From Enterobacteriaceae bacterium RIT714 (GTDB lineage: Bacteria; Pseudomonadota; Gammaproteobacteria; Enterobacterales; Enterobacteriaceae): DNA of 64,000 nucleotides. The notes beneath the pieces were generated by a model. That model did no database searches, was not told the DNA's origin, and was given only the letters and a program-made list of their open reading frames with translations. Location: contig WJYB01000002.1 of the NCBI GenBank assembly GCA_009668015.1, forward strand, positions 310,001-374,000. The letters are read 5' to 3'. Both the position numbers and the translations under genes were made by a program. The stretch's first letter is position 1, and every line of letters begins with the position of its first letter. Positions 44,609 to 52,987 of the stretch are shown here, piece after piece.

Positions 44609-44631
44609 AGGCCGCGTCCCGCGCGCGGCCT
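44609..44631 (+). other. GC-rich hairpin between the DapA-family and SDR genes
   Basis: AGGCCGCG (44609-44616) and CGCGGCCT (44624-44631) pair perfectly. Without a U-run, it may attenuate or stabilise the transcript ahead of the SDR gene. Confidence 0.4.
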
Positions 44632-44648
44632 GCTCTGAGGTTTTCACT

Positions 44649-45431
44649 ATGACGCTTAAAACAACGCAACGTATTGTCATTATTACGGGCACCAGTCAGG
44701 GTATCGGTCAGGCTATTGCCCACACTTTTTTAGCGAACGGCGATATTGTCATTGGCTGCGCATTTCCTGCTGCCGAAAAAACCCCCGCTGTCCGGCAAAT
44801 GCTGGCCGATTATCCGGATCGTTATTTTTATGACTCTGTTGATGTGACCCGCACGGAGGAAATTAAACAGTTTATTGACGGCGCAGAAAAACGTTTCGGC
44901 AGAATAGATATCGTGATTTCTAATGCCGGAAAAAATATCTTTAAAGGCATCGACTGTGAAGAAAATGACTGGGAGCATAACTTCAATCTTAATTTGCGCT
45001 CGCACTGGTATCTGGCGAAATGCGCGCGTCCGGCATTACAAAAAACGCGAGGGACCATTATTATCATTACCTCGAACCATGCTTTTTCAACCATGCCCGG
45101 CTGCGCGCCTTACAATATCAGTAAACGCGCGTTGCTTTCCCTCGTTCAAAGCCTGACCATCGAATGGGGACCTGAAATTCGTACCGTAGGGATTGCTCCC
45201 GGCTTTATTGATACGCTCGGTAATCAGGCCTGGTTCGATGCCCATCCTGACGCGCTGCTCGCCCGTGAAAGAACCATTAAAAAACACCCCGTGGGGCGAA
45301 TTGGCCGACCGGATGAAGTGGGCGAATTATGCCTGTTTTTATCAGGCGACAAGGCGGGCTTTATTGCCGGAACCACTATCGTTATGGACGGCGGGCGCAG
45401 CGCCATTATGCAGGATGAAGACGATCGCTGA
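44649..45431 (+). CDS. SDR-family NAD(P)-dependent dehydrogenase
   Basis: A 260-residue classical short-chain dehydrogenase. Cofactor motif GTSQGIGQA (about 14-22), ISNAGKN for NNAG, catalytic Ser in IIITSNHAF and the YxxxK motif in APYNISKRAL. The C-terminal part (IGRPDEVGELCLFLSGDKAGFIAGTTIVMDGG) is standard. As last gene of the sugar-acid operon it probably oxidises a sugar, or interconverts a keto sugar acid; direction and substrate are not evident. SD GAGG upstream. Confidence 0.88.
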   Translation: MTLKTTQRIVIITGTSQGIGQAIAHTFLANGDIVIGCAFPAAEKTPAVRQMLADYPDRYFYDSVDVTRTEEIKQFIDGAEKRFGRIDIVISNAGKNIFKGIDCEENDWEHNFNLNLRSHWYLAKCARPALQKTRGTIIIITSNHAFSTMPGCAPYNISKRALLSLVQSLTIEWGPEIRTVGIAPGFIDTLGNQAWFDAHPDALLARERTIKKHPVGRIGRPDEVGELCLFLSGDKAGFIAGTTIVMDGGRSAIMQDEDDR

Positions 45432-45462
45432 TATTGCGCGCCCGGTACGGGGCAATAAGATT

Positions 45463-45488
45463 CACAGGGAGATGAAGCTCTCCCTGTG
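45463..45488. terminator. Bidirectional terminator-like hairpin
   Basis: CACAGGGAGA (45463-45472) pairs with TCTCCCTGTG (45479-45488), a perfect 10-bp stem between the convergent SDR and lipoprotein hydrolase genes. U-runs are weak on both sides. Confidence 0.5.
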
Positions 45489-45500
45489 GGTACACAGCGG

Positions 45501-46340
45501 TCAACACGCCGGCATTGCTATCGCCAGTAATTGTGGCCAGATGGCCGCCCAGTCAGAGCCATGCGCCATGCCGTGAACCGACTCAACCCGCGTACAGCTT
45601 CCGCCGACGCGCTGCTGAAAACGCCGCGCGACATCGGGGGGAACGGTTTTATCGGCATCGCCGCTAAAATGAATTTGCGGCAGCGTTTTCAGCGTCTGCG
45701 CATGATCAATAGCGCTCATTGCGGCAGGCATGGCGCTCACGTGATGCCACGCATTCACGTACCCGACGTCAAGATTCCCCGCCACGGTGCGCAAAGTGCG
45801 CACATCCGTGCGCCGTTCGGCCAGCAGCGCGGCAATATTGCCGCCGCCGGAATAGCCCACCAGCTCGATTTTCACGCCCGGGTAGCGCTGCACAAACTGA
45901 CTGAGCGCCCTGTTCATGGCATCAATGACAGCAGGTGAAAAGCGGTCGTCAGTCCACAGGTTCACGCTGCACCCCGTCGGTAAAGGCGGCCCAATAAACT
46001 GGCACGGACGGGCGAGATAGAGCACGTTTGCACTGGGATCTGCCCCTGCCAGCGCCAGGCCAAGCGGATCGCGTGGCGTCGGATTATCAGAGGGCCGCGT
46101 CCGGCTTTTCCAGGCAAAGCCATCGCCTTCGATGTAGACTCGCAACGCATTAACCGGCGGCACAGTTCGGCTCCATGTGACGATCGGGAAAGGCGTTGTG
46201 GGGATAATTTCTCTGGTAAGACCTGCACGTTGTGCGATTTCATTCGCATCGCGGTGCGAATCGTCAGAAACACAGCCTGCGAATAAAAAAGATAAATTAA
46301 TCAATAAGACTGCAAAGAATATATTCTTCCTTCCCGACAT
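45501..46340 (-). CDS. Alpha/beta-hydrolase lipoprotein
   Basis: A 279-residue protein with a lipoprotein signal (hydrophobic segment and lipobox LFAGC, Cys near residue 23) and an alpha/beta-hydrolase fold. The nucleophile elbow is GYSGGG. Acid and His candidates lie in HFSGDADKTVPPDV and VHGMAHGSDW. I start it at ATG 46340, which gives a clean lipoprotein signal; a GTG frame to 46376 adds a poor N-terminus. Substrate unknown. It is divergent from the autotransporter gene. Confidence 0.8.
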   Translation of the reverse strand: MSGRKNIFFAVLLINLSFLFAGCVSDDSHRDANEIAQRAGLTREIIPTTPFPIVTWSRTVPPVNALRVYIEGDGFAWKSRTRPSDNPTPRDPLGLALAGADPSANVLYLARPCQFIGPPLPTGCSVNLWTDDRFSPAVIDAMNRALSQFVQRYPGVKIELVGYSGGGNIAALLAERRTDVRTLRTVAGNLDVGYVNAWHHVSAMPAAMSAIDHAQTLKTLPQIHFSGDADKTVPPDVARRFQQRVGGSCTRVESVHGMAHGSDWAAIWPQLLAIAMPAC

Positions 46341-46419
46341 ACCGCGATTCGCCTTAAGTAAAATTAAAAACACCATAAAAAATGTGGAATTATTTCAGCA
46401 AGAAATAATTAAGCAAATC

Positions 46420-46448
46420 TTATTGTTTTTTGCAACAAACTGTATATT
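46420..46448 (+). promoter_or_regulatory. Possible sigma70 promoter for the autotransporter
   Basis: A good -10 box TATATT (46443-46448) lies 17 bases after a poor -35 (TTATTG, 46420-46425) in an AT-rich spacer, about 80 bases ahead of the gene. Confidence 0.35.
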
Positions 46449-46528
46449 CTCGCCGGAATGATATCGGATTAATCCGAAGAATAGATATCTGCACTTTTAT
46501 AACAACCGCAACTTTGTGACGGCCCACC

Positions 46529-49450
46529 ATGAGAAAAAAATACCTTAGCCAGCTAATTTCATTGCTGGTGGCTTCAACGGCAGCGCAGGGGCTGCTGAGC
46601 ACTCACGCCTTAGCAGCAACAGACGTTATCATTGATGATTCAGCGATAAATATACAGGTTATTGGCGCGACAGATTCCCTTCATGTCACCCAAACCGGCT
46701 CTATTACCGGTTCTCCAACAACGGCATTAATCATTAATCAGGGCGCATCGGTAACACAGTTTACCAACGATGGCGCTATTAATGACGACCTTAATGAACC
46801 TGTTAATCAGCATAGCAATATCGTTCAGATTGACGGATCCGTCGGTACTTTAACGAATAACGGGACAATAACCAGCGGTAACCGCTACCATTATGGCAGC
46901 ATCGTGGCGTTAGGCTCGTCGGGCGTGGTGGATAATTTCATCAATAGCGGCACAATTAAAAATGCCGAAGATAATTATAATTTCGGCATTGAAGATACCG
47001 GCGCGCTGGATAATGACGGTCATATCCGAAACCTGGTCAATACCGCAGACGGCGTTATATCCGGCTATCGTGGTATTACCAATATGGGAACGATTGATAA
47101 ATTAACGAATGCGGGCATTATCGCCTCAAGCACCGGTAATTCTGCTATGTTCCCCGGCCAGAACGGCGCTATTTTTAACCGTGGCACAATTGATACCCTG
47201 CTGAATACGGGAACCATTAAAAGCGGCGATCTCCACTTTTATGATAGTGCGGGTATTTTTAACTGGGGCACGATTAACACCCTGATTAATGAAAATATCA
47301 TTAAAGGCAGCGCCTTCGGTATTACTAACCACGGTGATATCGGCACGATTGAGAACAATGGTGTTATTTCTGCCAACAGCTATGGTATTTACTCTAACAG
47401 CTCGTCCGATAACGGCATCGGCAAAATCACAAACAACGGCGAAATTAATGGCAGTTACGCCGGCATTTATATTTCAAACTACAGTACGCTGAATCCGGCG
47501 ACCCAAATCATTAACACCGGTACATTGGTGGGTGGGAGCTATGCCCTGTATGTTTACGGCGATACCAACGCCAGTACCGAAGTGACGCTGACCAACAGCG
47601 GCAAAGTCATGGGCGATATTTTTTCCTCAAGCGCGGCGCCTTTAACGCTTAACGGCGGAAGCAACACCATGGGCACGCTGACGGGGCTGAATAGCGACAG
47701 CATTGGCACCATCACCAGTAACCGCTCTGGCGTGGTCTTCGGTACCGGTTCGCTGCTGCTGAACGACAATGTGTCAGCGCCAACCATCCTGAACAATGCC
47801 GCATTGTTGCAGGTGAATAATAACATCACGCTGAACGGCGATTACCACCAGAAAGCGGCTGCGACGCTGATCTCCGGGGTTTCGGATCTGGCAATAACCC
47901 GCGGGGATCTGATCGCCGATACCGGCTATGGCCGACTGAACGTCATCGGTAATGCGACGATCGATGAGGGGTCCAGCGTTAGCCTGGCGCGCACGGGCAA
48001 CACCTACAAATTTGCTGAAGGTCAGCGTTATGTGGTGATCAATGCAACGGGCTCAGGCACCGATTACAACGCCGACAAACTGAAGTACAGCGCCCTCGGC
48101 TATCGCGGTGCGGTGAATGGCTCCGTGTATGAGGATGGCGCGAACAAAGCGCTGGTGCTCACCGTTGGACCCGAAAAGATCACACCGCCAGTGGTGACGC
48201 CGCCGGTTGTTACACCACCCGTTGTCACTCCGCCTGTTGTGACCCCACCGGTAGTGACCCCGCCGGTCGTGACGCCACCGGTGATCGCTCCGCCAACTCC
48301 AACCAAACCGGTACTGGCGACTCTCCCGAGCGCAACGGCTGCGCTGGGCGGTCTGGCGAGTTATTCAGGCATCTCCTCGCCACAGCTGCTGGATCTGTAT
48401 AACGCCTCGCTGGCTATTGACAGTAAAGGTGAAGCAAACCGCGTCGGCGAGCGTCTCTCTCCGGGCCAGAACATCAACACCAGTTCTGCGGCGAATGTCG
48501 CCACCTCCACCGCCCAGGCCGTGGTCGGTGCGCACATTGACGCCGTGCGCAATCCGCAAGCCTCCGGTACCAGCGGTGTGGCGACCGGTGATGATTACAG
48601 CAGCAACTGGATCATGTGGGGCCAACCGTTTGGGGGTTACGCTCGTCAGGACAGCACCGCTGAAATTAGCGGTTACACCGCCAAATTTGGTGGCCTGATT
48701 CTGGGTGCCGACCGCGCGCTGGGCGACGACTGGCGTCTGGGTGCGGCGCTGAACTACAGCAACACGTCGGTCCACGGCAAAGGCAACCTGAGCGGGAACA
48801 CCTCTACCGCCGATAACTACGGCATCATTGGCTATGCGGGTTACACGGGCGATCCGTGGTATCTGAATCTCTCTGCTGGCGTTAACCGTCAGAACTACAG
48901 CTCCGTTCGCCGCGCTGACTTCACCGGCTTCTCCGGCGCAGCCCAGGGCAAATTTAACGGTCAGTCGGTCACCCTGCAAACCGAAGTGGGCTATCCCTTC
49001 ACGCTGCCTGCCGACGTGGTTCTGACGCCGCTGGCCAGCCTGACTTACGGTTATCAGCACGTTGATGGCTATAAAGAGACGGGTGGCAATGGCATGGCGC
49101 TGGATGTGGGTAGCACACACTCGCAGTCGGTCGTCAGTGATATCGGTCTACGCGTTGAGAAAACCTTCGCGACGGGCCTTGGCAACCTGACACCGTTCGC
49201 CCAGCTTTCCTGGCTGCATCAGTACGATAACCGTCAGGTCAGCAGCCGCGCCTCCTATGCCGCTGATACGATTGGTGAAACCAGCTTTATCACCAAAGGG
49301 GCGTCACCGGTAGAAGACATGGCTGGCGTCGCCATCGGCAGCACGCTGTACGACGCGGATGAGCTGAGCCTCGACGCCCGTTATGACCTGCAGGCGGGCG
49401 AACGCTATCAGGCGCATACCTTCAGCCTGCGTTTACGTAAAATGTTCTGA
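46529..49450 (+). CDS. Type Va autotransporter adhesin-like protein with beta-helix passenger
   Basis: A 973-residue autotransporter. Residues 1-29 are a signal peptide (cleavage near ALA-A). The passenger (about 30-545) is a beta-solenoid of degenerate 15-20-residue repeats of the type GTIDTLLNTGTIKSG and GDIGTIENNGVIS. A Pro-Val-Thr linker of seven TPPVV-type units (48182-48286) follows. The C-terminal 12-stranded translocator (about 690-973) begins WIMWGQPFGGYARQ and ends with the outer-membrane Phe (LRLRKMF). No protease triad or subtilase domain was seen, so surface adhesion or aggregation is more likely than enzyme activity. Own promoter and terminator. Confidence 0.9.
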   Translation: MRKKYLSQLISLLVASTAAQGLLSTHALAATDVIIDDSAINIQVIGATDSLHVTQTGSITGSPTTALIINQGASVTQFTNDGAINDDLNEPVNQHSNIVQIDGSVGTLTNNGTITSGNRYHYGSIVALGSSGVVDNFINSGTIKNAEDNYNFGIEDTGALDNDGHIRNLVNTADGVISGYRGITNMGTIDKLTNAGIIASSTGNSAMFPGQNGAIFNRGTIDTLLNTGTIKSGDLHFYDSAGIFNWGTINTLINENIIKGSAFGITNHGDIGTIENNGVISANSYGIYSNSSSDNGIGKITNNGEINGSYAGIYISNYSTLNPATQIINTGTLVGGSYALYVYGDTNASTEVTLTNSGKVMGDIFSSSAAPLTLNGGSNTMGTLTGLNSDSIGTITSNRSGVVFGTGSLLLNDNVSAPTILNNAALLQVNNNITLNGDYHQKAAATLISGVSDLAITRGDLIADTGYGRLNVIGNATIDEGSSVSLARTGNTYKFAEGQRYVVINATGSGTDYNADKLKYSALGYRGAVNGSVYEDGANKALVLTVGPEKITPPVVTPPVVTPPVVTPPVVTPPVVTPPVVTPPVIAPPTPTKPVLATLPSATAALGGLASYSGISSPQLLDLYNASLAIDSKGEANRVGERLSPGQNINTSSAANVATSTAQAVVGAHIDAVRNPQASGTSGVATGDDYSSNWIMWGQPFGGYARQDSTAEISGYTAKFGGLILGADRALGDDWRLGAALNYSNTSVHGKGNLSGNTSTADNYGIIGYAGYTGDPWYLNLSAGVNRQNYSSVRRADFTGFSGAAQGKFNGQSVTLQTEVGYPFTLPADVVLTPLASLTYGYQHVDGYKETGGNGMALDVGSTHSQSVVSDIGLRVEKTFATGLGNLTPFAQLSWLHQYDNRQVSSRASYAADTIGETSFITKGASPVEDMAGVAIGSTLYDADELSLDARYDLQAGERYQAHTFSLRLRKMF
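48182..48286 (+). repeat. Seven 15-bp units encoding TPPVV linker
   Basis: Seven tandem pentapeptide units (six TPPVV, one TPPVI) in the autotransporter linker. Codons differ from unit to unit, so the repeat is conserved as protein rather than DNA. It probably forms a stiff polyproline stalk between passenger and barrel. Confidence 0.85.
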
Positions 49451-49473
49451 TGATGGTTCAGTACCGCTAAACA

Positions 49474-49502
49474 ACGGGGCCAAATACGGCCCCGTTTTTT
49501 TG
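49474..49502 (+). terminator. Rho-independent terminator of the autotransporter gene
   Basis: ACGGGGCC (49474-49481) pairs with GGCCCCGT (49488-49495), followed by a run of seven T. Textbook terminator 24 bases after the stop. Confidence 0.9.
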
Positions 49503-49581
49503 TAACGGCGCAACACATTGAATTTTCCGCTTTATGCGTCGATAGTTGTCATTTCCCGATCGCTAAATGACATGGGTACGT

Positions 49582-50226
49582 ATGCACTCTCAAGCACTCA
49601 AAGGCGGCGCGCTGCTTCTGCTGCTGATCCTGATTTACACCGGTATTTTTACCGCTGACCGCATCACCTGGCTCATGGAGGTGACGCCGGTTGTCATCAT
49701 CGTGCCGCTGCTTCTGGCGACTCAACAGCGCTATCCGCTGACGCCTTTGCTTTACCTATTGATTTTCTTGCATGCCATCATTTTGATGGTGGGCGGAATG
49801 TACACCTACGCCAAAGTCCCGATCGGCTTTGATGTTCAGGAGATGTTCGACCTTAGCCGCAACCCGTATGACAAGCTGGGCCACTTTTTCCAGGGGCTGG
49901 TGCCCGCGCTGGCCGCCCGCGAAATCTTGCTGCGCGGCGGGTATGTGAATGGCCGGAAAATGACAGGCTTTGTGGTGTGCTGTATCGCCCTGGCGATCAG
50001 TGCCACTTACGAGCTGATTGAATGGTGGGCGGCTCTGGCGATGGGACAAGGTGCGGATGATTTTCTCGGTACCCAGGGGGATCAGTGGGATACCCAATCG
50101 GATATGTTCTGCGCCCTGCTCGGCTCGCTGACCACCGTGTTGATCCTTGGACGCTATCATCAGCGTCAGCTTGAACGCTATTTCCCGCTCGCTGTGCCAG
50201 CGTTTGATCGTTCAGCACAGAAATAG
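49582..50226 (+). CDS. yjdF: YjdF-like inner-membrane protein (DUF2238)
   Basis: A 214-residue polytopic membrane protein matching the DUF2238/YjdF family: six or so helices, with FDLSRNPYDKLGHFFQGLVPALAAREIL and ATYELIEWWAALAMGQGADDFLGTQGDQWDTQSDM as conserved loops rich in acidic and His residues. I chose ATG 49582 over 49567 because GGGT precedes it and the N-terminus then matches the family. Function unknown. Confidence 0.82.
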   Translation: MHSQALKGGALLLLLILIYTGIFTADRITWLMEVTPVVIIVPLLLATQQRYPLTPLLYLLIFLHAIILMVGGMYTYAKVPIGFDVQEMFDLSRNPYDKLGHFFQGLVPALAAREILLRGGYVNGRKMTGFVVCCIALAISATYELIEWWAALAMGQGADDFLGTQGDQWDTQSDMFCALLGSLTTVLILGRYHQRQLERYFPLAVPAFDRSAQK

Positions 50227-50242
50227 TCCGTCGTCACGCCCC

Positions 50243-50294
50243 GTTCCCCTCGCAAGGCGCCGTCTGTCAGGCGAGCTCTTGCTTCGAGGGGAAC
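50243..50294. repeat. Long imperfect hairpin between yjdF and the holin gene
   Basis: GTTCCCCTCG (50243-50252) is the perfect reverse complement of CGAGGGGAAC (50285-50294). Inner parts GCAAG (50252-50256) and CTTGC (50278-50282) also pair. It lies in a 177-bp gap just outside the chitinase locus. Terminator, small RNA or recombination scar are all possible. Confidence 0.4.
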
Positions 50295-50402
50295 AGGATT
50301 TGACACTGTTTGCGCGCTTTTCATTTTGCTACTCCCTGGTTTGATGACCTGTGATGAATCAGCCCGCAATCCCTGTAGCGGAAAGCGAAAAGAAGCTTAC
50401 CG

Positions 50403-50771
50403 TTACTTATTGCCCTTAATCTTCATGTCAGGCAGGCTCGAACCGGTGGCTTTTTCCGTAAACTCATTAATTTTCTTACCTAATAAGGTAATAATTGGCC
50501 CGGAAAACACGCCCCCCAACCCGGCTAACATCAGAACTTTGTCGTTCTGTCCGTTATGGGCCAGCACCACAACGCTTAATATAAACCCGCTGAAGCAGGA
50601 CATAATGACCTGGCAAATAATATCGGGCATATCGCTCAACGTAATATGACCATGCTTTGTCATAATATATCGAACTATCCCTCCCCACGCGGCCATCGCG
50701 AAAATGGATACCACCACCGAGTGATCGACATTAATAATATCCCTGAAAGTTGTTGTTGCTACGCTAACCAT
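50403..50771 (-). CDS. Phage-type holin, putative chitinase-release holin
   Basis: A 122-residue membrane protein with three hydrophobic helices (about 17-36, 52-71, 81-99) and a charged C-terminal tail (KINEFTEKATGSSLPDMKIKGNK), the topology of a class I holin. ATG 50771 follows GAGGAA eight bases upstream. No other phage structural genes lie nearby. It sits downstream of a GH19 chitinase in a locus that also carries a GH108 muramidase, as in holin/endolysin-type (type 10) secretion loci. There the holin lets the muramidase or cargo leave the cytoplasm without lysing the whole population. Transport role is inferred. Confidence 0.78.
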   Translation of the reverse strand: MVSVATTTFRDIINVDHSVVVSIFAMAAWGGIVRYIMTKHGHITLSDMPDIICQVIMSCFSGFILSVVVLAHNGQNDKVLMLAGLGGVFSGPIITLLGKKINEFTEKATGSSLPDMKIKGNK

Positions 50772-50890
50772 AAAAGGTTCCTCAGACGAAAAGAAATAAA
50801 GTGAACGGGGAAAGATTACTGCGGCGCGGTTGGCGGGAAAAATCACATTTTCCCATTTTATGCGATGAGATCTACCGGCCTGATTTGACT

Positions 50891-50923
50891 TAAAAACAGC
50901 GGGGAGGTTTATTCCCTCCCCGC
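50891..50923 (-). terminator. Rho-independent terminator of the GH19 chitinase gene
   Basis: GCGGGGAGG (50899-50907) pairs with CCTCCCCGC (50915-50923). On the minus strand the stem is followed by TGTTTTTA. It lies just after the chitinase stop and should separate it from the holin gene. Confidence 0.8.
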
Positions 50924-50959
50924 CGCGATGAGACTGCTGATGATGTTTTTCACAGTCGC

Positions 50960-52753
50960 TTATTTACAGGTTTTGATCTCTTTCCACTGTGACCATTCGC
51001 CCGTGAATTCCGGATTGCCCGGTTCATTGTTTTGGGTCCAGTAGTTAGCCAGATATTGTTTACCTTTCCAGTTCACGTTTTCACCGCCGTTATAAATTTT
51101 GGCGGATTCCCAGCTGTCAGCACAGGTTTTACCGGTGTCCGGTTTTGGCAATGGCTGAACCTGAGGAATTACCGTTAAGGTATACGTCGCAACATCGCTT
51201 TTCTTACCATCAGAAACGGTCAGGCTAAAGGTGTATTGTTTTTTAGCGGTAACCACCGGTGCGACAAACGAGATGCTGTCACGATCGTTGCCCTCAAGAG
51301 TGGAGCCATTCGGCAGCAACCAGCTATAGGAGAGCTTGTCACCATTGGCATCGCTGGAGCTTGCCGCATTCAGTGTCACGTTCGCCTGGCCTTCAACCTC
51401 ACCCACCGGGCCGCTCAGTACCGCAACGGGGGCAACGTTGGTGTCACCCGGTGCAGGTGTCGGCGTTGGCTCCGGTGTTGGTGCTGGGGTCGGTGTTGGC
51501 GTTACCGGCTCTTCTTTACCTGACTCATCGACAATTTTCACGTTAAAGAAGTGCTGTACGCAGCGCTGATAGTCACCCTCTTTGAAAGCGGAGAATGGTG
51601 TCTGGTAGCCCACCAGCTGGCAGGAATAAGTCTGCCCGGTTGGTGTGTTAGGATCCCAGCCCCAGTCCTGCTCCCAGTATTGCGGCAACGCACCAGAGCC
51701 TCCTTCGTCAAACTGCTTCATATTTTTGCAGCCCAGCACTTCGTCTGCCGCAATCGGCACTTTCAGATATTCAGCTTCGCTTCTGTAGTAGGAGATGCGG
51801 TTTTCGCCCTGGGCAATTTCCGTTGGACCGCCGCACTCCACGCCGCCGTTAATAATCTGAATGGTGACGCCGAACCCCGGAACCAGACCGTTTTCTTTAT
51901 CGTGCGCGTTCGGCTTCCAGGTGCCGTCAATGACGTGCAACATGCTTGGCTTAGGTGCCTGAGGCGTGACGTAGAAGAACACGGCGCTGGCGAGGTTCAG
52001 CCAGGTGTCTGCCACCAGTTCAGGCTTGTCGAGCAGCGTTCTTACCGTGCCAAACATGGCATCGGAGAAAGGCCCATAGTTATAGTTGTAGGAGAGTTGT
52101 TTCGCCCCGCGACCAAAATAGCTGACAAAATCACCGTCTTTATCCTTACCGCACGGCCAGGTTTGCCCTTGCCACACATCAGGATTACATTCGCCGTTAT
52201 AGCCGCCTTTTTGCCCCTCTTCCCAGCCCATTTCGCGTAACCATTTCAGCCCCTGCCGCCACTCGGCCTCAGGACGCCAGCTTTCGTGTGCGCCCGTTTC
52301 CTGAGCAAAGTGGGCAAACATCGTTGCCAGCCCTTTGCGACAGATCGCATCAGAATCACGCCCGTCGGTATAAGTGCCGCAAACGGCCGGGAACTTACCG
52401 ATAGCCTTGAGGTAATTTTCATAGCTGTATTCCGGGGCGCGCAGCGGGAAAATATAATCCCACTGTTCGCGGCTCAGAAGTTTTTCGACACGTTTCACGT
52501 TATCCGGGTTTGCAGCGCGCCCGGGGGCAATTTTTTCTACCGAATCATTGTCCAGCGTGCGGATCGAGGCTTTGACTTCCTGCATCAAAGGGTTTTGCGT
52601 TAACGAGTCTTCTTTTTTCTTAATATCACTTTGTTTAATTACGTAGGGTTCAGAAGTAGTGGGCGTTTCCTCTGCATAAGTCATAGCCGGGATGGCTAAT
52701 AAACAGGGGAGAGCGACAGAATAACGTTTTAGCCGCGAGTGAATTCGACTCAT
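50960..52753 (-). CDS. GH19 chitinase with PKD and CBM5/12 domains
   Basis: A 597-residue enzyme hydrolysing chitin. Order: Sec signal peptide (1-about 27, cleavage AYA-EE), GH19 catalytic region (about 70-395), Thr-Pro linker (413-433), PKD domain (about 435-530), CBM5/12 chitin-binding domain (about 550-597). Catalytic glutamates probably lie in FAHFAQETGAHE and PEAEWRQG; FGRGAKQLSYNYNYGPFSDAM and IINGGVECGG are GH19 hallmarks. ATG 52753 follows AAGG eight bases upstream; a GTG nine bases earlier overlaps that site. It enters the periplasm by Sec, in contrast to the GH18 chitinase of this locus. Confidence 0.92.
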   Translation of the reverse strand: MSRIHSRLKRYSVALPCLLAIPAMTYAEETPTTSEPYVIKQSDIKKKEDSLTQNPLMQEVKASIRTLDNDSVEKIAPGRAANPDNVKRVEKLLSREQWDYIFPLRAPEYSYENYLKAIGKFPAVCGTYTDGRDSDAICRKGLATMFAHFAQETGAHESWRPEAEWRQGLKWLREMGWEEGQKGGYNGECNPDVWQGQTWPCGKDKDGDFVSYFGRGAKQLSYNYNYGPFSDAMFGTVRTLLDKPELVADTWLNLASAVFFYVTPQAPKPSMLHVIDGTWKPNAHDKENGLVPGFGVTIQIINGGVECGGPTEIAQGENRISYYRSEAEYLKVPIAADEVLGCKNMKQFDEGGSGALPQYWEQDWGWDPNTPTGQTYSCQLVGYQTPFSAFKEGDYQRCVQHFFNVKIVDESGKEEPVTPTPTPAPTPEPTPTPAPGDTNVAPVAVLSGPVGEVEGQANVTLNAASSSDANGDKLSYSWLLPNGSTLEGNDRDSISFVAPVVTAKKQYTFSLTVSDGKKSDVATYTLTVIPQVQPLPKPDTGKTCADSWESAKIYNGGENVNWKGKQYLANYWTQNNEPGNPEFTGEWSQWKEIKTCK

Positions 52754-52987
52754 AGTAGGCACCTTAATTTTTAATATAACTGACCAGCAGAACCGTTAAT
52801 AGGCTCTGCATGACATTCACAGGAATAACTCCTGAATCCACAGATTAGCAGGCGTCAGTTTGATAAACGTATAAAATAAAAACATCATTATTTAAAATAA
52901 GATAAAATCATCAGACCTGGTTTATTTATATTTAATAGCTATTGAGATGATATCTTTGAGCAATATCAGTTCTTTTCCATTGCTCAA

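Noticed and set aside
48182..48286. Regular 15-bp repeats considered as a CRISPR or satellite
   Set aside because: Units are in frame, vary at third codon positions and encode TPPVV; there are no spacers.
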